Part shown: piece by piece, positions 15,533 to 27,044 of the stretch
Numbering within the stretch: position 1 is the first letter of the stretch
Layout: each line of letters opens with the position of its first letter
Assembly (NCBI RefSeq): GCF_020497125.1
Contig: NC_059081.1
Location: 20,927,105-20,991,104 of the forward strand
Direction: 5' to 3'
Length of the DNA: 64,000 nucleotides
Source: Mauremys mutica
Taxonomy: Eukaryota; Chordata; Testudines; Geoemydidae
The notes under the pieces: generated by a model
The model's database searches: none
What the model was told of the DNA's origin: nothing
Seen by the model: only the letters and a program-made list of their open reading frames with translations
Position numbers and translations under genes: made by a program

Positions 15533-17588
15533 TCAGATTGAAAATAAACATAGGAAAACCTCTGGTAACATTACAGAGAAATCTATTGTTGTGTTATATT
15601 TTAGCATTAATGGTCTCTCTTTCTAAATTAACAGAAATGATGTAAACAAGCTCAGCTTTGTATTTTAAGATATCTGCATCTAAATAGGCAGCCTTAATTT
15701 CTTGACCAATGTCAAACCTAATAGGTTCTATGTTCAATAAAACTGCATGCAGGCAACTATGCAACCTAAGTAAAATATACTGATTTACAGTTTTATAGGT
15801 TGCCCAAAATTGTTGCAATGTTTCTTCTGCTTTCCTCCCCATTTTCTTTTCTCTCCATCCCTACCCACTCCTAGTAAAAGCAAGGTCCCAATCTGACACT
15901 GACTTAAACCAGTAGCTACCATGAACAAAAGTACTCTATTAATTATATACAATATGTTTCCATGTAATGCCAAAGCATAATCATGCTTTACATTTCAGCC
16001 AAAGATTTTAGTTTATTATCCATGTATTGTGTGATGTTATGATTAATTAACATGTCATGATATATATATAATAATTGTATGTTAAATAGAGTTAAATTGT
16101 AGGATTATAGAAGTATAAAATTAATCAGCATTTAGATTGATAATTTATTAGATGTCTAAGTCAGAAAGGCTGAAACACAAGACCTGTAGGTTGAAGCCTT
16201 CCAGATTCTAGCTTACCTAGTTTAGGCGTTGGAGATAAGAAATGCTGACATAAGTTAGTGACCAAATAATAACCCGATGCCCTAAGATTATGAGAAAAGC
16301 GGTACCAAATGGTAATATTGTGAAAAAATAGCTGGAAGATTAATTTTAAATAATAAAAATGCTATAGAGGTACATCTGTTTCCAACATGTGCCTTAACAC
16401 AGGATACAAGTTGTGCATCAATGCTAATGAGAATAAAGAGAACCTATACAACCTCTAGCATTTGGGATCCCTTACATTTCTAGGGGACACAGACCAATAA
16501 GGGAAAAAAGAGGGTTGACACTTCCATGTGCAGAACATAAGTATAGCCAGAATCACATTATAAAAAAGGGAGTGACCAAAGCTGGAAAATTGAGCTTCCT
16601 ATGGAAGAACTCCAGCAGGAACCATCCCTGTACTGATGGTCAAACCACGAGAGAGCCATCAGACTCTAACACTATCTAGGACAATGAGAATATGTATGTA
16701 GCTGTAACTGGATAGATATATCAAGGAGTTGTATATGCTGTGACATTCATAACTTTGTTGGTAACCGTAATAAAAATGATAAAAGATAGTAAACCTTGTT
16801 CTCATGATTGTATGTGTTACTGGCCTATGGTTTCACGTGTTCCTATGAGCTCTAGATCTAAGGCAAGCAGAGATAACTGCTGAACTTGAGACTGTAGCTG
16901 CCAGAGTCAAACCCTCAATGGGGTGACATCACTGAAATTAACTTTAAATAAAAATAAAAGCTACAAAATGAAACATATCTAGCAGATGAAACACTTTCAC
17001 AATGTTTTAAATAGGCAATGTCCAACTCATTTCCTGCACTGGAAATAACTACACAAAGAAAAACATTACTCCAGTTTATGCTACACCTTTATGTTAGAAA
17101 TGTTACAGTTGCAGCATTGCCTACTGATAGAGACAGGGTTTGTAACCTCTCAGAGGTATATGGGTGTGGAAGTGGAGTCACTTTGGTAAAAACCCACATC
17201 TATACAAATCCATCCCAAAACAGATTCCCCACAATTGTTGACACACAGTGACAATTGCCATCAAGCTTTGATGCCACTGTCTCCAACTATTCATCAGCAC
17301 ATTTCAATCTCCTTTTAATGGTGCCTATGCTAGTTAGACAAGCATTACAACTGGTAATGTGCTTTAGAATTTTAGTTCTTTATTGAGACAATGCCACCAT
17401 CCCAAGTTCCTCCTTCCCAGGAAACTCCTCTCCCTCTATCCCCACCACAGGACATAGATTAGTCATGCAGAGGTGATGGGAGAGGGGAGCAGGCGCCTCC
17501 CATCTCTGGCCCCAAATATTTTAAATATGTCTCATTATCAGTTTGTATTTTCAGATAAAATATTTTTAACAGTCAAAAGTTTTAACAA

Positions 17589-18050
17589 TGTAAGTGTAAC
17601 AGAGCACTGGTCTGCAAGAGCAGGCAGCACATCTGTTACAGGGACATAGCTCCTTTAAAGCTGCTCATTGTTGGGAATTGTAGTCTTCAGAAAGGGCACA
17701 TGACGGAAATGGGTCAGCTGACTAAATATCATGGGACTACCTGTTGGAAGCTATATAAAGAAATACTCCTGGCTCAATCTCAAGAAGATAAGGCTTGAGA
17801 CAATGTCCCTGGGGATGTGGCAAGAGGCCCACACAATAATCAGGAAAGGTTACCCAGACAGAAGGTTATGTCCTCTCCCCCCAGTTTGCTGAAAACTAGA
17901 ATGGCCTTTGATGGCTGAGATCAAGTGTTTTGCTCGTTTAAAATCCTTTCGTGATAATAAAGCTGGCCTTGGGGAAAGGACTTTGGATTGAACTGTAGTT
18001 TGGCCATTATTTTACTTTCTTAGCTGGTGTTTTCTGCTCATCAACTTACA
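17589..18050 (+). mobile_element. Solo-LTR-like element
   Basis: The 462-bp unit begins TGTAAGT and ends ACTTACA, a short inverted repeat of the TG...CA type found at LTR ends. Inside is a TATA-like CTATATAAAG (17751-17760) and, about 200 bp on, AATAAA (17956-17961) followed by a GT-rich stretch, the expected promoter-then-polyadenylation layout of an LTR. No clean target duplication is visible and no internal coding region accompanies it, so a solo LTR or a look-alike repeat are both possible. Confidence 0.45.
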
Positions 18051-18264
18051 GCACAGTACTGTATGAATGTATACCACACTGTATATTAGGCAGAGGCAAA
18101 CTAATTCAGATGATATAAGAACAAGTTCATACTTTCATTTAAAATTGGATTATACTAAATCTGATCTTTCTTGAGGTTTGAAAAGAATTGATTGAGCGCA
18201 TGTTTTTTTCTGATCTTCTGTGTTTTTGCCAAGACCACAACCATAAATAGTGAAATACAATGAG

Positions 18265-18365
18265 AGTTAGTTTTATGATTAAGGCACCAGACTGGTATTC
18301 AGGATTTCTGGCTTCAATTTCCAGCTCTGCTACAGACTTCCTGGGTGACCCTGTGCAAATGGTAG
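18265..18365 (+). repeat. MIR-like SINE fragment
   Basis: The sequence runs through 'gattaaggcaccagactgg', 'ttccagctctgctacagac' and 'gggtgaccctgtgcaaat', the layout of the tRNA-like and core parts of MIR-type SINEs. Diverged from consensus, hence old. Confidence 0.65.
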
Positions 18366-19371
18366 AAGACCCACTATTTAAATGTTATGAAACTACACAT
18401 AAAGCACTCAGGAACATCCTATACTAAATAGGAATAACCCCAAAATATTAAAATACAGATACAGTTAAGCAATTTAACATTTACGCTTACCAATCCTGAA
18501 TTACACCTAAAAGGGCATGGCAAAAGGTACATTATCAAGGCGATATTTCACTGTGGGGTAACAGTATAGAGTGCAAAGAATTAGAAGCTGGATCTTGAAG
18601 ATGCTGAACACTTTTTGAAAGGTGCTGAGCACCTTCAATTCCTGTTGATTTTAATGGAAGTTCAGGGTGCTGAGCACCTCATAGAAATGCTCAGCATCTT
18701 CTAAGATGGAGGCCAAAGGACAGCCATCATTCCACTGACAATAAAGGGAGCTGTAATCCTTATTCCTTCCAAACAAAAAAAATGAACAACTTTGTTTCTA
18801 CCTACTCACTTACAGTTACACAAGTAAATAATAAATAAGATAGAGCAACCAGGAAACAAAGTTGTATGCATAAACTTAAATACGTACATTCAATCAAAAG
18901 TGCCTCTAGAGAACTTCCATCTTCATCTTTACCTTGAAAAGAACACTGGAATTTAAATACCATCACAAAGACAGCAGCAGCAAAGAAAATAATGGAAAAT
19001 GTTTGTGCCATGCAAATTGGCCATATCCCAAAGTAAATTGATGTTGATTCCAGTACAGCCTCTAACCTCTACTTCAATTTGTTTTATAGATACAACCGCT
19101 TACAGAACAAATCTGTTTACTTGACTTCATCTTAATGAAAAGAAGATATATTCTATAACACAGGATTCCTCTTCAACTGTGATAGGTTTGACATATCTTC
19201 TTAAATAAAAGAATATACTTATGTGAACAAATTAATTCTGTCCAGATTTAAATGAGGCACATAATGAAGTATTTATGCCTATATTGATGTCATTATTTCA
19301 AATTATTGCCCTTGCATGAGACATTTTTTTTTAATTTTCCAGACACCTTTTCTAGTATAAGAGCTGCATCA

Positions 19372-19443
19372 ATTTATATACATATATCTACTGTTTTCCA
19401 TATCTCTTATACACATGAAGATAGATGTATTGTCTGTAATGTA
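19372..19443 (+). repeat. 72-bp segment, probable source copy
   Basis: A 72-bp stretch beginning ATTTATATACATATATCTAC and ending GTCTGTAATGTA. It recurs without a single difference at 20809-20880 in the same orientation. Its flanks here are AT-rich, like the segment itself, so this is likely the original location. Confidence 0.95.
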
Positions 19444-20559
19444 CTCAATAAAAAGCTCTCAAATAATAGGCGTAGGTATGTGGGAAAACTTGATCCAAAC
19501 GCATTCTCTAGTGGTTTTGATTATCTATGAAAATTAGCAATCCTAAACAGAGACTTAACATTTACATACTGCTCAGTCTATCAGTATGCAGCGCATAGGA
19601 AGCCTTTGGTTGTATTTTCTACTGAATTGCAAGATGAGAGTTTTCTTCTAGTATCTAAAACACTGGTGTCCTCCCATTCTGCACTAGAGGTTCCCATTGA
19701 AATTAGGGAGTGTTTTCTCCCCTGACTTCTTCAGGAGCAGGCTTTAATCAATGACTGCACTGGGTCATCTTCTTTGTTTGTTTCAATACAGTCATTTTAA
19801 GCTACTTCATTTCAAGGAGGGTGGGAGGAGAGAGCAATATTGTTATTTAAAGGTTTTCCCAAAAGTAATCATTTGTTCACGCACATCAAGTGCGCCTCTT
19901 GGCTATTACGGCAGGAGAGGCCATTTCAATTCCCAAATGGGATAACTATTATTGCAGATCGCAGGAAGAACGTGTTCTATATCACCATCTAAAAGATTGT
20001 TCCGCAGTCTGACTGGGGTGTTTGGACGCTTGTACTACTGTAGTATAAATAATAATTATACACAAAAATATATATTAAAAATGTTATGGTTGAGAAGTTA
20101 GGAAATGCCAGAATTAATGTTGCTTGTTCAACTTTACTTCAGCCTCATTTAATCACATCATCACATACTATTTCCGCCCTCCCCCCCACCCCGCCCATGT
20201 TTCAGGTTGGGCACTCAAAGGAAATCACCATTAAGAGCCAGCAGCACTTGACTTTGTAATGTTGACATATTTTTAACTTAAAAAAAAAAAAGCCAACTGA
20301 AAAAAAAAAGTGTGAAACCATATTGAGACTCACATGGGTCATTAGCAGGATAGGTATCTTTAGGCCATCTGCACAGACCTCTGCCACTTAAGCAAAAAGA
20401 GTAACTGGTAGCACTAGTAGGCTGTTATTCTCTATGTGGATCAGCCACTAGAAATGGATGTGACACACTCTTTGGAAGTAAATTTCCTAGATATTTACTA
20501 ACTCCCAAAGGAACATTGAAATTCAGCAACTTAGGGCTCAATTCCCGGTTCTGGAAAGG

Positions 20560-21010
20560 ATTGCTCTAGCGGTCACAGACCTCTGCCCCCATCCCCTCCA
20601 ACCTGTCCTTGTCCCTGTAGTAGCCTTTTCCCAACTCTCATCCCTGATTCCTCACCCCTGTATTCTCCCCACCCCAGCCTAGCACTGTCCTAGGCCCAGT
20701 CTCCTTGGCAGTGTCTTCCTTCAGGCTCCAGCCTCAGTTCCCACATTACCAGTCTCCTCTCTGCCTCTGAAGCTCCTTACCAGCCAGTCCAGTCTCCCAG
20801 CTGTCCCCATTTATATACATATATCTACTGTTTTCCATATCTCTTATACACATGAAGATAGATGTATTGTCTGTAATGTAATCTTTGCCCAGGCAGTTCC
20901 TGTCTCACCCACTGAAGTACCTGTCCCAACCGATTCTCTGTGCTGCCCCTTCCTCCCCACATCCAGCTCTTGTCTCCTCTGCATTCTGATCAGGATGTTT
21001 TTGCTCTCGC
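20560..21010. repeat. CT-rich, imperfectly repetitive segment
   Basis: About 450 bp strongly biased to pyrimidines on the plus strand, made of imperfect units such as 'ccagtctcc' and 'cctcag', interrupted by the 72-bp insertion. Its origin is not recognised; it may be the internal part of an old retroelement. Confidence 0.5.
20809..20880 (+). repeat. 72-bp segment, probable inserted copy
   Basis: An exact copy of 19372-19443. Here the AT-rich 72 bp interrupts a CT-rich repeat segment (CTGTCCCC before, ATCTTTGCCC after), so this looks like the insertion site. There are no inverted repeats or poly(A), so it is not a mobile element of a usual kind. Confidence 0.95.
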
Positions 21011-21659
21011 TCGCTCTCCCCATATTACTATAATGGCATCAAGAGCGACAGTGTCCCTGCTGTCAGTTCATGTGCCAGACACAACAGCATTTGAGAGAAG
21101 CTATTGAAGGAAAAGTCCTGCTCAACCCCTGAGGTACAACATGCCTTGTACAAACAATAGATAGTTTGGATGAATTTCCACAATGAAAGCAAAAGGCATG
21201 ATGATAAATGAAAGACTAGTAAAGCTTACACTTGAAATAAATGTGAAAGTTTGGGAAATATATGCCCCCAAGGTGATTTTATTTTTAAGTTTAGAGGTCT
21301 GCAAGGTGATTAACTAAGGAAAAAAATTGAAGGGGAACAACCCAGAGAAAACAATAGCACTTCTAAATGGGATATTTGTGTTTTAAGCCAAAAGTTCTAC
21401 TGGAGGTTTTTTTTTAAAAAGGGTATATAACTGCATGACCAGTAACAACAGGCCTGATCCTGTTCCCAAAGTCAATGCCAAAAATCGATCATTGGCAGTG
21501 GGATTAAAACCAACACTCTGAAACAGTTACAGATGTTAAGTGAGAGCATTCAAATGTCATGATTCATAATTTAAACTGCTCAGATCCCACCCTGGGTACA
21601 GCACTGTACAAATGGCTAAATGCATAAGGTGGGATGACAGACATTGCACAGAGGAAATT

Positions 21660-21735
21660 ACACACTACTAGAGACAGGAACTGGATTTGATGGACCAATG
21701 ACTGGATCTGGCATGGCATGTCTTATGCTTCCTCT
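21660..21735 (+). mobile_element. CR1-like LINE 3' end, decayed
   Basis: The series 'gagacaggaactggattt', 'gatggaccaatgactgg', 'catggcatgtcttatgctt' resembles the last bases of CR1 elements (GCTGGACTTGATGGACC...TTCTTATG). It is much diverged and short, as usual for 5'-truncated CR1 copies. Confidence 0.5.
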
Positions 21736-21740
21736 ATTTG

Positions 21741-22744
21741 TAGAGTAACTGCTCGCTTAACGTTGTTGTTATGTTCCTGAAAAATGTGACTTTAAGCAAA
21801 ATAATGTTAAGCAAATCCAATTTCCCCATAAAAATTAATGTAAATATGGGGGGTTAAGTTCCAGGGAATTTTTTTTCACCAGACAAAAGACTATATTATA
21901 AATATGTATACACAGTATAAGTTTTAAACAAACAATTTAATACTGTACACAGCAATGATGATTGTGAAGCTTGGTTGAGTCAGCAGGTGGGATATTTCCC
22001 AGGGAATGCCTTACTGCTAAATGATGAACTAGAACTCGACTGAGCCCTCAAGGGTTAACACATTGTTGTTAATGTAGCCTCATACTTACAAGGCAGCACG
22101 AATGGAGGGAGGGGAGACAGTATGGCAGACAGAAACAGACACACACATCCTGTGTGTGTGGGAGAGAGACATGCGCATTGCCCCTTTAAGTACGCTGAAC
22201 CACTCTAAGTAGATTGACTTTTTAAATAAGCCAGGAAGTTGAGACAGCAGCTGCTGCCAGCATACTACCTCCGTCCTGAGCCCTGTCGTGTCTCCTTTCC
22301 CCCTCCCCCACACTTTATGGAATGGGGTAAGCAGAGGGGAGGGGGACACCCTGATATTAGCCCCCCGCGTCTTTCCTCCCCCCACACAGCAAGCAGGAGA
22401 CTCCCAGGAGCAGCTCCAAGGCAGAGGGTAGTTGCAGCACATGGCAGTGAGGGGAGGGACAGCTGAACTGCTGGCAACTGATAGCCTGCTGGGCGGCTGC
22501 CGCACAGGGAACTTAGGGGAGCAGGGACCTGATGGGGGGCTGCCGATCCACCCTGGTTCCAAGCCCCCACCAGCTAGCTCCCACAGGCTGCTCTTTCTGC
22601 AAGCAGTGGACAAAGCAGGCAGCTGCCAAACAATGTTATAAGAGATCACTGTGCAACTTTAAATGAGCATATTCTCTAATTGATCAGCAATGTAACAATG
22701 AAACAACGTTAACCGGGACGACTTTAAGTGAGGAGATACTGTAT
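21741..22744. mobile_element. TA-flanked DNA transposon, nonautonomous, about 1 kb
   Basis: The left end TAGAGTAACTGCTCGCTTAA and the right end, reverse-complemented, TACAGTATCTCCTCACTTAA form an imperfect inverted repeat. Further matching segments (AACGTTG) lie inside both ends. TA at each border fits the Tc1/mariner-type target duplication. The middle (22230-22640) is GC-rich. A 187-codon minus-strand ORF covers it but has no recognisable domain and is proline/serine biased, so I do not call it a gene. Superfamily is inference. Confidence 0.55.
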
Positions 22745-24083
22745 AAATTTATATAATCATAAAGTACCCTCTTAGGTAGCAAAAAAAATGTGCAAAATGT
22801 ATTGTAAGGGCTCTATTAGTTGTAAATCAACATGTTTTAATAACACGTTTTAATGGTTATATTAACCAATGAGGCTGCATCTTTCTTTAGAAAATAACTG
22901 AAGTTCAGATAGAAATGTTTATTTAAAATCACGATTTAAAATTGTCTGGATTTAAATCAATCCATCCTGATTTTAATATCTTTTCCTTACATGCTATAGT
23001 TTCAATTCTGTGTCATTGTCAATCTATTTTCCTTATTCTATTTTACAAAATTTGCATGTAGTTACTCAGATGGGAAATGCAAGCAAAAGCATGGACTGTG
23101 AACTAGAATTACATTTAACTTTTTACTCTGATGCACGCACACACACAACACATTCATCTGCTTAATACACTTGCTGCTTATGTAATCTTGAAAGCCATTA
23201 ATTTTATATCATGACTAAGAATAAGCCAAAGAAAGCGTATCAGTGCTTTCTCCTGGCAAGCATCAGCTCTGCACTACCAGACAAAAAGTATGTATTATTA
23301 TTTGTAGTATTTTAGAGCTAATGGAAGAGTCATACCTCAAACACCCAGTGGATATCCATGTATTGGTATCAAGCTACTTAGGAAGCTCTTACTTCCCTGA
23401 GGCAAATCTTTGGAGGTTCTCCTAGCACTGTGAATAATCCACTTAAACTGGCTGAACTGCCTCTTTATTGTTGCTTGTTTGAAGACTTTACAGCCACATT
23501 AGTATGATTAAGCTTTAGTCAGGAATTTCACAGTAAAACACTATTTATGGAGTTTATAATTTGGTCAGTAGTAGTAGTTCCAGGATAAAATATGACAGAA
23601 AAGGTGCTACTTTTCTTCACATTTTTTCTATGTGACATAATACCACATACAGTAATTTAAATTTCTCATGTGTTTATAGTTTTATATATACAAAAAATGA
23701 GGAAATTAACAGTCCAGACTCATGAAACTAATACAACATGAGTTCTATAAAACACTGAAAGTACATATTGCATGGAATCAATCCTTAGAAATAGAGAACA
23801 GTACCAAGCTAAAATTGAATCCTTTAAAATCCTAAAATAGAAGATAGAAAAGTCATATTAAAAGGCTCCCTTCATTCCTCAAAAATAGTAGTCAAGATTT
23901 AAAAACAAAAAAACCCTCAACAATTAAATTTAGTTCTAGTCTTTTGGGATTTTTTTTTTTAATACCAGAGTTGAGGGAACTACAAAGTTCTATAACATTT
24001 TGTCTATACTGGAGATCTAAGCCATTTGTAACTGAATTGGTTGTACTGAACAGGTCTAGGCACACAGTTTAGTGCTGTCACAT

Positions 24084-24335
24084 CAGGGGTGGCTCTATGT
24101 ATTTTGCCGCTTCAAGCACGGCAGGCAAGCGGCTTTCAGTGGCGCACCTGTGGGAGGGCCGCCGGTAATGCGGATTCGGTGTACTTGCCGCCAAAGCCGC
24201 GGGACCAGCGGATCTCCCGCAAAAATGCTGCCGAAGGCAGCCTGACTGCCACCCTCACAGCAACCGGCCGGCTGCCCCCCGCGGTTTGCTGCCCCAGGCA
24301 CGCACTTGCTGTGCTGGTGCCTGGAGCTGCCCCTA
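24084..24335. mobile_element. hAT-type miniature element with degenerate 8-bp target duplication
   Basis: The ends CAGGGGTGGCTCTA and, reverse-complemented, TAGGGGCAGCTCCA are an imperfect inverted repeat. The flanking 8-mers are TGTCACAT and TGTCCAAT (6 of 8 identical), as expected for an aged hAT insertion. The interior is GC- and CpG-rich and noncoding. A related left end, GGGCCAGCTCCAGGCACCAG, is at about 43831. Confidence 0.6.
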
Positions 24336-25379
24336 TGTCCAATTAGTTTAAATTTTACCTCTGTGCACACCAGAGCTATCCTAAACAATTTAGCCACAAT
24401 ACTCTCTGTACCAAAATACCCACTTCATCTCTCAGAAGCAGTTCATCCTAAGAGATTCAGCAAGGCCATCAGTGCATTGTAGGACAGTAGTGAGAAGACT
24501 ATTTGAACTATTTCACCTTTTCTACATCCACAATGGCATTAAATTAGGTAAGCTTTAACTGGTAAGCCTGCTGAAAAATAGTCTATTGTAACTGGTTATT
24601 AGAACACCTGTGAACTGTTTTGCAGACTGTATGGGATGTTTCTGTTTATGGATGCAAAGTCTTCTACAAATATCCTAGGGAATTTAATCAGTTTAATTTC
24701 TCTTCTATAGACCAGGCCTACAAGATTAAATAGCATAAATATAAAAGTGGTGGTATTTTCATTTGCACATACAATATGAATCAAATTTATATAAAAAATG
24801 ACCTCAGATCAGCCATAGGTAATATTGGACTTCACAAAAGAATAACAAAACTACTTATTTATTGGCATCCTGTATTCATGATGGCTTAAGAGCTGCTATT
24901 ATTTCATGTACACTGAGCTCCTGATATAGGAGAAGAAACTTTGTGAATTATTCCAGACTAGTAATTTAAGATGTAGATTAAAAAAAACCAAGTATCAAGA
25001 AACACTGAGCCACTCAAACAGAGCTCTCTGATTTAAAAAATGTTCATGCGTTTATAGCATATGAACTATGGATGCTGCTTGGAATTCAAAACAAGCAATT
25101 TAAAAATATTGGACTGTAGTTCATTATCATAACTATCACAGCTCCTCACTCCCATACAAACCATGACTGTACTGTCCCCTCTCCTGCCTAAAGCTTCCTG
25201 CCCCCCCAAATCCTTCCCCCTATGAGATCTTTTTAAACCCCTGCTTTATCATCTCTGTCTGACTGTCCTGTTTGGGAATTTTCCACTCTCCACTTCACCA
25301 GTCCCGTGCAGGGTCACACTGGTTTTCTAACTCTGGAACCATCCTGAGCATACAGTCAGAGCAGAGCTGTTAAATTTAA

Positions 25380-25900
25380 TGACTCTTCATTGTCCCTAGG
25401 CTGATGGTTACTGTGCTAAAGGCAATGTTAGCAAATGGTGAATTCCAAATTCACAGAGACATTCAAAACATACAGTATTTTATAATAACTTCATACACAT
25501 CATCTAGAATTCATAAATTGTGCAGACTCCCAAATCAGAGTTACATCATATCCACAAATTAAAAGATGTAACGTCACCGTGAATTACTGTATAACTTTTG
25601 TTATTGTTTAAAATGTCTTCTTGTAAAACGGAAGTGCCTGCCAGCAATGGGATCAAAAACTACTTACAGCCTTGTCTGCTTTCAGCATTTTATTTAACAT
25701 GCTTAATTGAGGCCAGCAGGCATGTTTAAGACATGTTGTATCTCTCAACACCCCACGGCCATGTAGTTTCCACAGTGTTTTCTTGCTCACAGCATTTTTA
25801 TCTTTTATTTAGAGCATTTAATTGGCAGCAACAGAAGTAATAAAATATCTCAATTAAGCTATTTCAATAGAATGTTAACATTTCAAAACAGACACAGTGC
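25380..25900. promoter_or_regulatory. Possible conserved noncoding element
   Basis: About 500 bp of intronic sequence with no repeat signature. It has several homeodomain-type TAATTG/CAATTA cores (in 'gcttaattgag', 'gcatttaattggcagc', 'ctcaattaagc') and a palindrome-like 'catgtttaagacatg'. This look is typical of vertebrate developmental enhancers, which are frequent in giant neural genes. There is no direct proof in the sequence; conservation would have to be tested. Confidence 0.25.
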
Positions 25901-26689
25901 TGTGGGAAAAGATACTGAAACCTATAATCAGTTTCTTTGAGTGGAATGGCGGACTGTGTTATTCCCAGTCCTCCATTTCAAACAGAACCAAACAGCTCTG
26001 TGCCTAATAATAAGCATATACTCCACTTAACCATAGCCTATTTGTCTCTGCCAATTCAATCAATATATCTGAGATCAGTCCCCAGAAGACCATAATTAAA
26101 ACAGACTAGCAGATTTAGTAACCAAAAAAAAAAAATCATCCTCTGGAACAATAACACAGATAGTTCAGGATTAAGGATCTGCTCAGAAAGAATGAAAATG
26201 CTAGGCGCGGTGCTGAGTAATGCAAAGTATGCAGGCACACCACCCCCCACAGAGTACATCCTACCTCTGAGATACCCCTTAAAACACAATTCCTCTGTTG
26301 CTCCTGGTTGGGCTGAGGGCAGTAGGTTACTAAAGCCCCTAATGGGATGAAGTAATAATTCTCCCTGAGTGACCAGCCAGCAATGCTGCATGGAACCAGG
26401 AGAGTGATGGACGGGTGAGCCACAGCTTTGACCCTCTGCACCCAGTTACTTAGAAAGAAGAGTATCTTAGGCACAGTCCCATCTCTCTCCACAGTGCCCA
26501 AAGTCATTATCTAGGCAGCACTAATGGAGCCATGCAGGGAAGTGTGTTGAGGCCTTTAATAGAACTACTCACATACTTAAGCACTTGAATGTCTCTGCAG
26601 GATTGACGCTTTTCTGTGTATGTTGTAGCCCTTTCACTAGCCCTTCACCATTTAGTTTTGTTTGTTGATTTTAATTTTGTTAGTTTGAA

Positions 26690-26805
26690 CTTCTTAAATT
26701 GTAACTTCTTCAGAATAGGGACGGTGTATTCCTACTATATATGTCTGTATAGCATGTAGCACACTGTGGACACTACTGTCATACAAATAATAAAAAAGTT
26801 TTATT
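26690..26805 (+). repeat. SINE-like 3' tail (copy 3)
   Basis: Starts 'ttaaattgtaacttcttc', then 'gaatagggacggtgtattcc', 'gcatgtagcacactgtgg' and ends 'catacaaataataaaaaag'. Same family as 10912-11035 and 14475-14715, in a position only 57 bp 3' of LRP1B exon 26862-27044 in gene terms. Confidence 0.55.
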
Positions 26806-26861
26806 TTAAATGGCCTTGAGAAAGACAAACAGTTGAATCAGAGCAAACAATAATAATGTAC

Positions 26862-27044
26862 CTGTATTCTTGCAGGAAAACTTGGTTCTCTCATCACACA
26901 AGCGTATAGTTCCATTACAGCCCTTTTCATCGCTGCCATCTTCACAATCCTTTTCTCCATCGCAGCGCCACAACACAGGAACACAATTCCCATCAGGGTT
27001 ACACTGAAATTCTTTCTCATTGCATCCTCCAGGAGAGGGAGTTT
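26862..27044 (-). CDS. LRP1B: LRP1B internal exon: one LDLa module plus the start of another
   Basis: A 183-nt exon, phase 1 at both ends, with acceptor ATCTAAG and donor CAG|GTACAT. It starts EETPSPGGC, the proline-glycine linker seen at this place in LRP1, and carries a full LDLa repeat ([16 protein letters not shown] through [16 protein letters not shown]). It then opens the next repeat with [13 protein letters not shown], which is completed on the exon at 15304-15504. The apparent ORF through this exon in another frame is a shadow. Confidence 0.9.

Noticed and set aside
18802..19011. 69-codon ORF with a hydrophobic, membrane-like segment
   Set aside because: No start context, no splice link to LRP1B exons, and no recognised family; short hydrophobic ORFs are expected in AT-rich introns.
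22086..22649. 187-codon minus-strand ORF
   Set aside because: Lies in the GC-rich centre of a TIR-bounded repeat; proline/serine/cysteine-biased, no domain, several overlapping open frames on both strands.
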